DNA of 64,000 nt from Chloroflexota bacterium (GTDB taxonomy: Bacteria > Chloroflexota > Anaerolineae > J036 > Brachytrichaceae). Positions 24,821-33,318 of the stretch are shown one piece after another. Position numbers and translations under genes: made by a program. The stretch lies in the NCBI GenBank assembly GCA_023488685.1, contig JAMDDR010000433.1, positions 1 to 64,000 of the forward strand, written 5' to 3'. The number at the start of each line of letters is the position of its first letter. Position 1 is the stretch's first letter. The notes below the pieces were generated by a model. It had not been told where the DNA came from, did not search any database, and was given only the letters and a program-made list of their open reading frames with translations.

Positions 24821-26853
24821 CCGGTCACGACGTCCGCGATGTCCACATACTCGTCGCGCACAACGGACGCGTCGTCGATGCCGAATATAGCCAAAACGTC
24901 GCCGATCATCTGTGCCTTGTGCTCCGCATCGCGGATGCTCCACGTGCGGCTCTTGATCTCGACGAAATAGCCGGGTTGCGCGGGGGTCACCATGCGGTCG
25001 ATGTTTATAAAAAACGTGTCATCGTCGTAAATCACTTCCCAACGCAGGCGGTCTTTTTCGATCGCAATTTCGCGCGACGGCTTGAAGTACTCGCGGTAGA
25101 AGCGCAGACTGCGGTCGGCCGGCGCGATGAAGCGCGAGCGTGACAGCAGGATGGAGTGCGGGTACTCGCGTTCCTTTTGCGCGCCGACCAGCGTCAGGCG
25201 GTAACGGCTGCTGACGATGTTGCCTTGTTCGTCCACCCGTTCATCCTCCCGGTAGCGCAAGCGTGTGTCTTCGTTGCTGAAGTGGAAGTAGGTGTCGAAC
25301 TGCCGGTAGTGGACGTGCCGGACCAGGTTGAAGTCTGTCCCATTGATTTTCGCGATGATCGGCGCCGGGTCGTCGACGTGCGCTTTCACCTGCACTTCGA
25401 ACGACTCTTCCTGCTGCAAACCGCCAATGGCGGCCAGTTTCTGCAGCACATCTCCTTCGCGCTCGATGAGGAAGTGGTCAATCTGTTGTGCCACCTCGTT
25501 TGCACGCGCACGGATGGCTGTTTCGTCCAATGACAGCAAGCGGCGCTCGCGCATCAGACACTTCCCGTTGACCCATACGTCGCGCACATCCGACGCTTTG
25601 CTGGCGTACACGATTTGGGTGAAGATACTGTTCGGGTTGCGCGATAATTGATAATATTCCGGCGTGTTATGCAAGGCGGCCATGTTTAGGACGATCACGT
25701 CAGCGCGCTTGCCCGTTTCAAGCGACCCGGCGAGGGTGCCGATATGTAATGCTCGCGCGCCCTCGATGGTCGCCATGGCGAGTGCTGTGCGCGCCGGTAC
25801 GACCACCGGGTCACGGGTACTTCCCTTCGCCAGCAGCGCCGCCAGGCGCATTTCTTCGAAATGATCCAGGTCGTTGTTGCTGGCCGGTCCATCCGTGCCG
25901 ATGCCCACATGCAATCCCGTCGCCAGCATTTGCGTGACGTTGGCAATGCCGCTGGCGAGCTTCAGATTTGCGGTGGGATTGTGCGCAACCGTGGCGCCGG
26001 CGCGTTGCAACGTACGCATCTCACCCTGATCGATCGCGGTGCAGTGTGCGGCGATGACCTTGGCTTCCAACAGGCCGTTTTTCTTCACCCAGTTCACGAC
26101 GGGCATGCCGTGCTCGCGTCGTGACTCCTCCACTTCCTGGAACGTTTCACTGATATGGGTGTGCAGCGGAACGTCATATTTCACAGCCATTTCCGCGCAA
26201 CGCAGCAGCAGTGCCCCGCTGCAGGTGTAAGGTGCGTGAGGGGCGATCACCGGCACGATCAGCGGATGACCTTTCCATTTTTGAATGAACCGTTCACATG
26301 CTTCCAGGCTCTCGTCCCAGGAGCCTGCGTCCGGGGTGGGGTATTGCATGATGGTCTGGCTGCACAGCGCGCGCATCCCCACCTCCGAAATGGCTTGCGC
26401 GATGGCATCTTCAAAATAGTACATGTCGTTGACACACGTCACACCGCTGCGCAACATTTCGGCGCAAGCCAATTGTGCGCCGAGGGTGACAAACTCCGGT
26501 GAAACGAAGTTGCGTTCAACGGGCAGCATATAGCCATAGAGCCAGACGTCCAGCCGCAAGTCGTCGGCCAGGCCGCGCAGCAAGGTCATCGGCACATGCG
26601 TGTGCGCGTTTATCAGACCCGGCATGACCGCACAGCCCATACAGTCCACCAGCTCTTGCGCATGGTATTGCTTAGTAATAACGTCCGCGCTCCCCACTGC
26701 GACGATCGAGTCACCCGATATAGCTACTGCGCCGTGTGGATAGAGGGTGAACGCGTCATCCATGGTGATGACAAATCCGTTCGTGAGAATCGTGTCAACC
26801 TGGGCAGGGGATCCTGTCTGCGCTGTCTGAGCTGTTTTGGCCAATTGAGACAT
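24817..26853 (-). CDS. Amidohydrolase (MTA/SAH deaminase-like) fused to a CYTH domain
   Basis: A 678-residue two-part protein. Residues about 20-465 form a metal-dependent deaminase of the MtaD/SsnA/TrzN type: NAHTHVPMTLLRG (metal HxH), APHAPYTCS, HTHISETFQEVEES, AHCTAIDQGE and GTDGPASNNDLDHFEEM. Residues about 482-678 form a CYTH-type (triphosphate tunnel) domain: EVQVKAHV in place of ExExK, TRLRYREDE, YRLTLVGAQK and FVEIKSRTWSIRDAEHKA. The two parts are read in one frame without a break. The start at 26853 (MSQLAKTAQ) is chosen because the extra 28 residues upstream have no family match. One known half deaminates adenosine-type compounds; CYTH domains bind triphosphates or adenylate derivatives. 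The combined role is unknown. Confidence 0.88.
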   Translation of the reverse strand: MSQLAKTAQTAQTGSPAQVDTILTNGFVITMDDAFTLYPHGAVAISGDSIVAVGSADVITKQYHAQELVDCMGCAVMPGLINAHTHVPMTLLRGLADDLRLDVWLYGYMLPVERNFVSPEFVTLGAQLACAEMLRSGVTCVNDMYYFEDAIAQAISEVGMRALCSQTIMQYPTPDAGSWDESLEACERFIQKWKGHPLIVPVIAPHAPYTCSGALLLRCAEMAVKYDVPLHTHISETFQEVEESRREHGMPVVNWVKKNGLLEAKVIAAHCTAIDQGEMRTLQRAGATVAHNPTANLKLASGIANVTQMLATGLHVGIGTDGPASNNDLDHFEEMRLAALLAKGSTRDPVVVPARTALAMATIEGARALHIGTLAGSLETGKRADVIVLNMAALHNTPEYYQLSRNPNSIFTQIVYASKASDVRDVWVNGKCLMRERRLLSLDETAIRARANEVAQQIDHFLIEREGDVLQKLAAIGGLQQEESFEVQVKAHVDDPAPIIAKINGTDFNLVRHVHYRQFDTYFHFSNEDTRLRYREDERVDEQGNIVSSRYRLTLVGAQKEREYPHSILLSRSRFIAPADRSLRFYREYFKPSREIAIEKDRLRWEVIYDDDTFFINIDRMVTPAQPGYFVEIKSRTWSIRDAEHKAQMIGDVLAIFGIDDASVVRDEYVDIADVVTG

Positions 26854-26968
26854 GTAAATGTTATAGCACAAGTCAAATGCGGAAGAGGTTGCGCGTGACA
26901 GGGTAGCCTGAAAAGACAGAGCGGGAGTATAATCCATTCAATTCAATAGATATCATCTCCAAGTTGAG

Positions 26969-27002
26969 AGCCGGCTGTGCTGTGTGGCACACCGGCTTTT
27001 TT
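26969..27002 (+). terminator. Terminator hairpin 1 of the EamA leader
   Basis: AGCCGG/CCGGCT (26969-26974, 26992-26997) with an inner TGTGC/GCACA extension and one bulged base, then six T residues. Confidence 0.75.
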
Positions 27003-27039
27003 CTGTACTGCGGTTGATACCTGGATTCTCCCTGTTGAG

Positions 27040-27072
27040 AGCCGGATGCGCAAAGAGCGCACCGGCTTTTTT
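27040..27072 (+). terminator. Terminator hairpin 2 of the EamA leader
   Basis: AGCCGG/CCGGCT (27040-27045, 27062-27067) with inner TGCGC/GCGCA, a bulged A and a run of six T. Same design as hairpin 1, 71 bases downstream. Confidence 0.75.
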
Positions 27073-27125
27073 GGTTTTTCGGCGGCGCGTTTGCTTTGAC
27101 ATCCTGATCGGCGAGGCGAAAGGAC

Positions 27126-28043
27126 ATGACGAAGAAAGCATTATTTGCTGACTCATCGATATTGATGATCGCGGTGATCTGGGGATTTACCTTTCCCATG
27201 GTTAAAGGGGCGGTTGAAAATTTCCCGGTCTACTCCTTTCTCGCCGTACGTTTCGCCATTGCTTCCATCGCCCTATTGCTGCTCACGTGGCGTGGGCTGC
27301 GACACATACCACGCAAGTGGGTATTCTTCGCCCTGGCGACCGGCCTGATGAACTTTGCTGGTTTTGCATTACAGACCTATGGGTTGCAGACTGTGGCACC
27401 GGGGCGCACCGCTTTCATTACAGGACTGTATGGCGCGCTCGTGCCACTCATGCTGGCGTTGATCGGCCGGGGCAGGATCACGCGCGTCATGTGGGTTGCC
27501 ATCGTGCTGTCGGTGCTTGGCCTGACCTGCCTGTTCTGGCAAGACTTAACCTTGAGCTTTTCCACGGGCGACGGGTTGATCGTACTGTGCGCCTTTGCCT
27601 TTGCAGCGCAAATTGTCATGGTCGGCCTGTTCCCGAAAGAACTTGACCCCAAGCCCCTGGCGACGCTGCAGGCGTTGGCATGCTTCGGCGCGTCTGCCGT
27701 CTTTGCGCTGGTGAATGACAGGCCACTGCCGATGTTGCCCATGGACACTCTCGGGGCAGCGCTTTTCACGGGATTGCTCGCCACTGCCCTGGCGTTGGTC
27801 GTACAAACGTGGGCTCAACGTCACACCCCCACGACTCATGCGGCATTGATATTCTGCACCGAGCCAGTGTGGGGCGCCATTGCCGGTGTTGCACTGTTCG
27901 GGGAGATTTTTACGCCGCTGGCGGTCGTAGGATGTGGTCTGATGTTGGTTGGGATGGTGGCGCCTGATCTGGCAGGTACATTTCGCACCATCGTGCGCCG
28001 CCGTGCAACGGGGCCAGCGCCGATGGGCGTACCCGCACGCTAA
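27126..28043 (+). CDS. EamA/DMT-family transporter
   Basis: A 305-residue membrane protein with ten predicted helices in two EamA halves, a common small-molecule exporter fold. Family marks are the N-terminal VIWGFTFPMVKGAV, APGRTAFITGLY in the first half and HAALIFCTEPVWGAIAGVALFGE in the second. AAGGAC precedes the ATG. Substrates in this family include amino acids, nucleotides and drugs and cannot be deduced. The unusual leader (26928-27125) suggests control by transcription attenuation. Confidence 0.9.
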   Translation: MTKKALFADSSILMIAVIWGFTFPMVKGAVENFPVYSFLAVRFAIASIALLLLTWRGLRHIPRKWVFFALATGLMNFAGFALQTYGLQTVAPGRTAFITGLYGALVPLMLALIGRGRITRVMWVAIVLSVLGLTCLFWQDLTLSFSTGDGLIVLCAFAFAAQIVMVGLFPKELDPKPLATLQALACFGASAVFALVNDRPLPMLPMDTLGAALFTGLLATALALVVQTWAQRHTPTTHAALIFCTEPVWGAIAGVALFGEIFTPLAVVGCGLMLVGMVAPDLAGTFRTIVRRRATGPAPMGVPAR

Positions 28044-28132
28044 GATCTGTCGCAACCCATCTTTTTCTCAGTAATTACTAAATGGTACCTTTTTAAATCC
28101 TGTAAAGCCCGTTCTCATAGTAGAATGCATTC

Positions 28133-28876
28133 ATGAGTGGTTTGCGCGATACAGGCTCAACATCAGGATCGATATCGCCAATTCAGGCCGCATTGTTGCA
28201 GGGAACAGGTCAAGTTAATGCTCGTATACTCCTGCGAGCTGCTCTGATCCACATTGGTCGTGGTGTTTCGGGTGACTTTGACATTACGATTGCACCCGAC
28301 GATACCCAGGTTTCCCGAGAGCACGCGCGTCTGATCCTGGAGGCCGGACGCTGGCTGCTCGAAGACTGCAGCAGGAACGGAACTCTGGTCAACGGCGAGT
28401 TAGTGCATCATCAGCGGGTTGTGCTGCGTGCCGGTGATCGTATTCAAATTGGGCGGACGTTTGACTATACTTTTCGCGATCTGAATGCCACTGACGATGT
28501 CGCCGTATCCGATGCCACGTCTGGATCCGGTGTCGTGGCGACCGCCCACGAGACACCACCGAGCAAAGTGGGCATCTGGATCAGCCCCAGCGCAGCCGTA
28601 TGGCGCGATGGTGTGGCTCTGTCGGCAAACTTGTCGCGGACTGAGTACCGGTTACTGAAATACCTGGCGAGGCGCCCGGGCGATGTATGCGATTATGACT
28701 CCACCATCCAGGCCGTATGGGGCGTGATGCGCGATAAAGACAGCCTGCACGAACTGATCTATCGCGTACGGCGAAAGATCGAGTCAGATCCTACTTCTCC
28801 GCGCTACCTGATCATCCGCGCGGGCATCGGCGTGGTTTTCTTCCCCCAGGGCAGCAACGGGGGCGCGACAGAGTAG
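28133..28876 (+). CDS. FHA domain fused to an OmpR-type winged-helix domain
   Basis: A 247-residue regulator. An FHA domain occupies about residues 35-120: IHIGRG, VSREHARL and CSRNGTLVNG are the conserved GR, SxxH and NG motifs that bind phosphothreonine. A winged-helix DNA-binding domain of the response-regulator C-terminal type covers about 145-245 (LSRTEYRLLKYLARRPGDV, SLHELIYRVRRKIE, IIRAGIGVVF). The phosphothreonine reader thus replaces the usual receiver. It suggests gene control by a Ser/Thr kinase, none of which is in this window. The gene stands alone between EamA and a convergent mgtC-like gene. Confidence 0.9.
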   Translation: MSGLRDTGSTSGSISPIQAALLQGTGQVNARILLRAALIHIGRGVSGDFDITIAPDDTQVSREHARLILEAGRWLLEDCSRNGTLVNGELVHHQRVVLRAGDRIQIGRTFDYTFRDLNATDDVAVSDATSGSGVVATAHETPPSKVGIWISPSAAVWRDGVALSANLSRTEYRLLKYLARRPGDVCDYDSTIQAVWGVMRDKDSLHELIYRVRRKIESDPTSPRYLIIRAGIGVVFFPQGSNGGATE

Positions 28877-28891
28877 ACCCCCAAGCGTCAC

Positions 28892-29620
28892 TTATTCGCC
28901 GGCGCCTGAACCCTGCTGAATCCACTTTAACTGCAAGACGCCACTATGTTGCGACAGTCTGTCGAGCACTGTCTGTGGAAAGCTGACGATATACGCATCT
29001 TTGCCTTTGTAATGGACCTCGTATCGAATCATTTCCTGTTGCTGCGCCAAGTCATATTCGATCTCAGCGCGAATGACTCGGATATCATTGGATTCGATTT
29101 CGCGCCTGTAGTCGTCAGGTGTGACACTATCCATGTGAACTGAGAGCAGTAAGGTAGCGTAACGGTCATTGGGTATGTGCTTCTCGAATAGCGGCAATAC
29201 CCTCAGCGTGAAGAGTGCGATGAATATACCAATCCCTCCCAGCAGCAAGTACCCGCTGCCAAGTGCTATCCCAATGACGGTGACGAACCACAAACCTGCG
29301 GCGGTCGTCAGGCCGTGGATTAATTTCCCCCTGCGTAGGATGGTGCCGGCGCCGAGGAACCCCATGCCGGCCAGGATGCCTTGAGCCATGCGGTTGGGGT
29401 CGGGACGCCAACCCAGATTGGGAATGGTTGCGGAAGCATCGGTGAAAAAGAAGAGTGCGACGATCATGGCAATCGCAGACGCACAACACACCAGGATATA
29501 GGTGCGCAAACCTGCGGCCCGGCCACGACTCTCACGCTCTAGACCCAAGATGAACCCAGCCAAAAGCGCTGCGCCGATACGGAGTAACACGTCAAGCAAT
29601 GTAAGTGGTTGGTTGATCAT
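28892..29620 (-). CDS. MgtC/SapB family membrane protein
   Basis: About 242 residues. Four to five membrane helices at the N-terminus carry the family motifs GFILGLERESRGRAAGLRTY and MGFLGAGTILRRG; a soluble ACT-like C-terminal domain of about 80 residues follows (ATLLLSVHMDSVTPDDYRRE). MgtC proteins affect Mg homeostasis, ATP synthase or cell-envelope traits in different bacteria. The ATG at 29620 is chosen over 29647 because of the GGGGTG just upstream. Confidence 0.88.
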   Translation of the reverse strand: MINQPLTLLDVLLRIGAALLAGFILGLERESRGRAAGLRTYILVCCASAIAMIVALFFFTDASATIPNLGWRPDPNRMAQGILAGMGFLGAGTILRRGKLIHGLTTAAGLWFVTVIGIALGSGYLLLGGIGIFIALFTLRVLPLFEKHIPNDRYATLLLSVHMDSVTPDDYRREIESNDIRVIRAEIEYDLAQQQEMIRYEVHYKGKDAYIVSFPQTVLDRLSQHSGVLQLKWIQQGSGAGE

Positions 29621-29648
29621 CCACCCCAATATAAACCGGGCGATCAAC

Positions 29649-29676
29649 TTGCCGATGGCTGGTTGCCGATGGCTGA
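29649..29676. repeat. Two direct 14-bp repeats (2 x 7) between mgtC-like and RNase J genes
   Basis: TTGCCGATGGCTGG (29649-29662) is followed immediately by TTGCCGATGGCTGA (29663-29676). The unit is twice seven bases, in line with the other period-7 repeats. Confidence 0.7.
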
Positions 29677-29715
29677 AGTAGAACGCCCGGTTGGACCTGT
29701 GACTTAAGGTTAAGG

Positions 29716-31359
29716 TTATGCCAGGACCGGGATGATCATCGGTCTACGGCGTGTTTCGGCATAAACAAACTTGCTGAGTGCCTCGGCAGCCTTATCCTTG
29801 ATCGCCGTTTCGCTGGTTGCCCCATTCGTGTTTTTGAGCGCATCGGTAACTGCCCCATTCATCGCTTTGATGAGCGTTTCGGCGCCCTTCATGTAGATGA
29901 AGCCGCGGGTAATGATCTCCGGCTCGGCCAGGTGACCATCCCCATTACGACGCAGCACCAACAGGATGAAACCATCACGCGACAGCACTTCCCGGTCGCG
30001 GATGACCGTAGGACCGATGTCACCAACACCACTGCCATCCACAAAGACATAACCGCCAGGCGTGCGTTCCAACTGCTGTGCCACCCCATCAGTGAATGCG
30101 ATTGGCATGCCATTCTCAACCACGAATACATGATCGGGTGGCATGCCCAAGTCGACGGCCAGACTTGCATGCGCCTTCAACATGCGCAACTCGCCATGCA
30201 CAGGGATGAAGTACTTAGGGCGGATCAGGCTGATGAGCAGTTTTTGCTCTTCCTGGCTGGCGTGTCCTGACACGTGAACGCGTGCCAGGGGCGAATACAC
30301 GACATTGGCGCCTTTCTGGAACAGCCGGTTGATGATGCGATGTACGTACTCTTCGTTGCCGGGAATCGAGTGTGCAGAAATAACGATCGTGTCGTCTTTC
30401 TGGACGTTGATGACCGGGTGTTTGCCGGTGGCCATACGCGCGAGCACCGCACTGGGTTCGCCCTGACTCCCAGTCGCCATGATGGCAACTTCGTTGGGCT
30501 TCATCTTGAGCGTGTCTTCCAAGCGGACCAGCATGCCTTCGGGGATACTGAGGTAACCCAGTTTCTGGGCCATTTTGACGTTATCTACCATGCTGGTGCC
30601 GGCCATGGCCAGTTTACGCCCGTAGATCTCGCAGATATTGATGACTTGCTGAATGCGCGAGATGAGCGACGCGAAGGTGGCGACAATAATGCGCCCGTCC
30701 GCGTCGCGGAAGACGTTCTCCAACGCTGGCTCAATGGCTTTTTCGCTGGGCGTGATCCCTGGCTGCTCGGCGTTGGTGCTATCCGATAACAATGCCAGCA
30801 CGCCGCGCCCGGCGAAATCCGCCAGCCTGGCAAAATCCGGTTTGTGGCCATCCACCGGTGTGTGGTCGAACTTGAAATCCCCGCTATGCACCACCAGCCC
30901 TGCCGGGGTGGTCAGGCCGTAGCCTACGTTGTCGGGGATACTGTGGCACATACGGAACAGCTCGATCTTGAACGGTCCAATGTCGAGCACTGCGTTCGTA
31001 GGTACCGTGTGTAGCGGTGTTTCTGAGTACCTGGCGCCACGCAACTTCACGTCCAACAGACCACGTGTCAATGGCGTGGCATACAATGGCACACCGGGAA
31101 ATTCCTTCACGAGGTGAGGAACAGCGCCGGTATGGTCTTCGTGTCCGTGTGTTATGAGAATGCCGCGAATATCGTCTTTTCTATCTTTTAGATACTGGTA
31201 GTCAGGGATGACGGCGTCAATGCCGTGCATGTCGGATTCCGGGAACATCATGCCACAATCCACGACGAGAATACTCTTCTCGTACTCGTAGACCATCATG
31301 TTCTTGCCGACTTCCCCTAATCCCCCCAGCGGTATCCATTTAAGTGTTTGTAATGTCAT
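29716..31359 (-). CDS. rnj: Ribonuclease J
   Basis: A 547-residue metallo-beta-lactamase/beta-CASP ribonuclease. Start LKWIPLGGLGEVGKNMMVYE is the standard RNase J opening; ITHGHEDHTGAVP holds the metal HxHxDH; HSGDFKFDHTPVD and the C-terminal PVHGELRMLKAHASLA complete the catalytic site. It has combined endo- and 5'-3' exonuclease activity in mRNA decay and rRNA processing. Length fits the family. It is transcribed divergently from the homoserine dehydrogenase gene. Confidence 0.96.
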   Translation of the reverse strand: MTLQTLKWIPLGGLGEVGKNMMVYEYEKSILVVDCGMMFPESDMHGIDAVIPDYQYLKDRKDDIRGILITHGHEDHTGAVPHLVKEFPGVPLYATPLTRGLLDVKLRGARYSETPLHTVPTNAVLDIGPFKIELFRMCHSIPDNVGYGLTTPAGLVVHSGDFKFDHTPVDGHKPDFARLADFAGRGVLALLSDSTNAEQPGITPSEKAIEPALENVFRDADGRIIVATFASLISRIQQVINICEIYGRKLAMAGTSMVDNVKMAQKLGYLSIPEGMLVRLEDTLKMKPNEVAIMATGSQGEPSAVLARMATGKHPVINVQKDDTIVISAHSIPGNEEYVHRIINRLFQKGANVVYSPLARVHVSGHASQEEQKLLISLIRPKYFIPVHGELRMLKAHASLAVDLGMPPDHVFVVENGMPIAFTDGVAQQLERTPGGYVFVDGSGVGDIGPTVIRDREVLSRDGFILLVLRRNGDGHLAEPEIITRGFIYMKGAETLIKAMNGAVTDALKNTNGATSETAIKDKAAEALSKFVYAETRRRPMIIPVLA

Positions 31360-31398
31360 GAATTGTTGAACAAAATAAACTCAAACCCAATCAACCCT

Positions 31399-31426
31399 AT
31401 TATACTCATCCTCAATCGCCTTTTAA
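31399..31426 (-). promoter_or_regulatory. Candidate promoter of RNase J
   Basis: On the minus strand TTAAAA (31421-31426) and TATAAT (31399-31404) are separated by 16 bases, about 40 bases before the start codon, in an AT-rich divergent spacer. Confidence 0.55.
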
Positions 31427-31453
31427 CATTTTAAATTTCAATTGTCAATAAGC

Positions 31454-32557
31454 ATGGATTTGATAGCTAACATGGGAAGATCATCCACCAACATCAAAGT
31501 GCGTCATTTATTCCTGCTCGGTTTTGGCGGTGTGGGCAGGGCGCTGGCACGGCAGGTCCTGGCCGCGCGTCGCCTGCACGAAACGCGCAATGGCTTGTGG
31601 CTTAAGGTCGCCGGTATCGCCGACAGCGCCGGCACGTATGTGGAGCAGAACGGGATCGGGTCTGAGCGTCTGGCTGAAATGCTCGAACGCAAGACGGCTA
31701 CAGGCAGGCTGGGTGTTCAGCAATCACCCATTGCAGGCACAGATTTGTACGCGATGTTACCCGCAGGCACCATTGTCGTGGACACGACGGCGACCGATCA
31801 AACCGTGCCGGTGTTACTGCCGGTCGTTCGTCGAGAAGGTGGCATCGTCCTGGCGAATAAACTGCCATTGGCAGGCGATCTGGCCTGGTTTGATGACATC
31901 GCGCGAGGCTATACACGCTGGGAGACGACCGTGGGCGCAGCGTTACCTGTCGTTTCCACGCTTAATACATTACTTGATAGTGGGGACGAGGTGCAACGGA
32001 TCGAAGGCTCGTTGAGTGGCACATTAGGTTTTATTGCCGCGCAGTTGGAAGCCGGCGTGAGATTGGGGGATGCGGTACGGGATGCCAAGCGACGCGGTTA
32101 CACGGAACCTGATCCGCGCCAGGACCTGGGTGGGCTGGATGCTGCGCGCAAGGCGTTGATCCTCGCACGAATGATGGGCTACCGCTTGCATATGAACGAC
32201 GTGCAAGTCGAATCGCTCTACCCACCGGAGATGAACGCGCTCACGGTCGAGGACTTCCTGCGCGAGGTGGATGGCCTGAATGCCACAATGGCGGCGCGCG
32301 CCGCGGATTTGACCCGTGGTGGCAGGAAGCTGCGCTACACGGCGGTGGTTGAGAACGGGCAATGCACGGTGGGGCTAACTGGCGCCGACCCAGCCAGCAA
32401 GCTGGGTAGTATCCGCGCGTCCGATAGCATCGTCGTATTCACGACAAAGCACTACAGCGACAACCCCCTGGCCGTGAGTGGGCGTGGGGCGGGGCAGGAG
32501 GTGACGGCCAGCGGCGTGCTGGGCGATATCATCAGTCTGTCACGCGAGATGGGTTAA
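31454..32557 (+). CDS. Homoserine dehydrogenase family protein
   Basis: About 367 residues. An N-terminal Rossmann motif LLGFGGVGRALARQVL is followed by the NAD-binding and catalytic region VLANKLPLAGDLAWFDD, EGSLSGTLGFIAAQLE, RGYTEPDPRQDLGGLDAARK, all typical of homoserine dehydrogenase. No ACT domain is present, so feedback inhibition by threonine through that route is not expected. Start is uncertain: ATG 31454 or 31472, neither with a clear ribosome site. The stop shares TTAA with the convergent SCO gene. Confidence 0.88.
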   Translation: MDLIANMGRSSTNIKVRHLFLLGFGGVGRALARQVLAARRLHETRNGLWLKVAGIADSAGTYVEQNGIGSERLAEMLERKTATGRLGVQQSPIAGTDLYAMLPAGTIVVDTTATDQTVPVLLPVVRREGGIVLANKLPLAGDLAWFDDIARGYTRWETTVGAALPVVSTLNTLLDSGDEVQRIEGSLSGTLGFIAAQLEAGVRLGDAVRDAKRRGYTEPDPRQDLGGLDAARKALILARMMGYRLHMNDVQVESLYPPEMNALTVEDFLREVDGLNATMAARAADLTRGGRKLRYTAVVENGQCTVGLTGADPASKLGSIRASDSIVVFTTKHYSDNPLAVSGRGAGQEVTASGVLGDIISLSREMG

Positions 32558-33201
32558 TCCTGCAATATGCGCTCGACATCGCGAGCGATCTGATCTGTTG
32601 GTGTCGCAAAGGGGTAAGCCATGCGCCAGTACCCATCAGGGCCAATCAGGTAAGTGAACGACGTGTGTGCGATCAGGTAGCTGGCCTGCGTCCCAGTGGG
32701 CTTCTGCTTCTCGGATTTTGCGCCGTAGTCAAGCCCAATCTGGGCGACCTTGTTCGGGTCACCGGTAAGGCCAATGAATGTTGGGTCGAAGGTGCCGACG
32801 TAACGTTTCATCACCTCGGGCGTGTCGCGTTCCCCGTCCACGCTGATCATCACGAACGCGACACGATCGACCATTGCCGGCGCTGTCTTTTCCAGCTCAC
32901 GCTTGACTTGTTTGAAATCGGCCAGGGCCAACGGGCACACATCCGGACAATGGGTATAGCCGAAGAAGATCAACACGGCCTTGCCGCGCCAATCGCTCAG
33001 GTTGGCCGGTTTGCCATCCTGGTCGGTGAGTGTGAAGTCGCGGGCGGGGCGCGACTGATCTACGACGATTCCGCCTGGCGTAGGGGTGGCAGGGGGAGGC
33101 AGGAGCAAGTTAGGTGCAATGGACAGAGCCAGACCAATCAACACGATCAGCACGATGGATCCGGCCACCGCGCCGAGTAGAACCAAACCATCTCTTTTCA
33201 C
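32554..33201 (-). CDS. SCO1/SenC family copper chaperone
   Basis: A 215-residue membrane-anchored thioredoxin-fold protein. One N-terminal helix (about 7-30) is followed by a proline-rich spacer. Copper-binding cysteines are in YTHCPDVCPLA (C-x3-C) and the third ligand histidine is in LIAHTSFTYLIGPDG. SCO proteins deliver copper to the CuA site of cytochrome oxidase subunit II or to related copper sites. It lies alone here, but a client could be the cupredoxin-like protein at 14980-15921 as well as a genomic COX2. Confidence 0.92.
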   Translation of the reverse strand: MKRDGLVLLGAVAGSIVLIVLIGLALSIAPNLLLPPPATPTPGGIVVDQSRPARDFTLTDQDGKPANLSDWRGKAVLIFFGYTHCPDVCPLALADFKQVKRELEKTAPAMVDRVAFVMISVDGERDTPEVMKRYVGTFDPTFIGLTGDPNKVAQIGLDYGAKSEKQKPTGTQASYLIAHTSFTYLIGPDGYWRMAYPFATPTDQIARDVERILQD

Positions 33202-33229
33202 GGGCTAAGTTTACCGCTATTGCCGTCGG

Positions 33230-33302
33230 GGAGGCCGCGAGGAGGCCGCCAGGCTGAATGCATTCCTACGGAATGCCGCCCTCTTCAGAGGGGATGGCGG
33301 CG
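33230..33302. repeat. Cluster of GC-rich repeats and nested hairpins between trpA and SCO genes
   Basis: GGAGGCCGC occurs twice (33230-33238, 33242-33250). GCATTCC-TAC-GGAATGC (33261-33277) is a perfect hairpin. GCCGCC/GGCGGC (33276-33281, 33297-33302) enclose CCTCT-TC-AGAGG. The compact nested layout looks like a mobile palindromic element rather than a simple terminator; no T-run is present. Confidence 0.55.
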
Positions 33303-33318
33303 CTCCCAGGCCCCCGGG

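Larger units (their letters stand above)
26928..27125 (+). promoter_or_regulatory. Leader with promoter-like TATAAT and two tandem terminator hairpins before the EamA gene
   Basis: A TATAAT at 26928-26933 is followed 36 bases later by the first of two near-identical intrinsic terminators, both oriented with the EamA gene and ahead of its start. No plus-strand gene lies upstream that they could terminate. GTTGAGAGCCGG is repeated exactly at 26963 and 27034. This is the arrangement of an attenuator or a riboswitch expression platform, but no known aptamer is recognisable. Confidence 0.5.
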
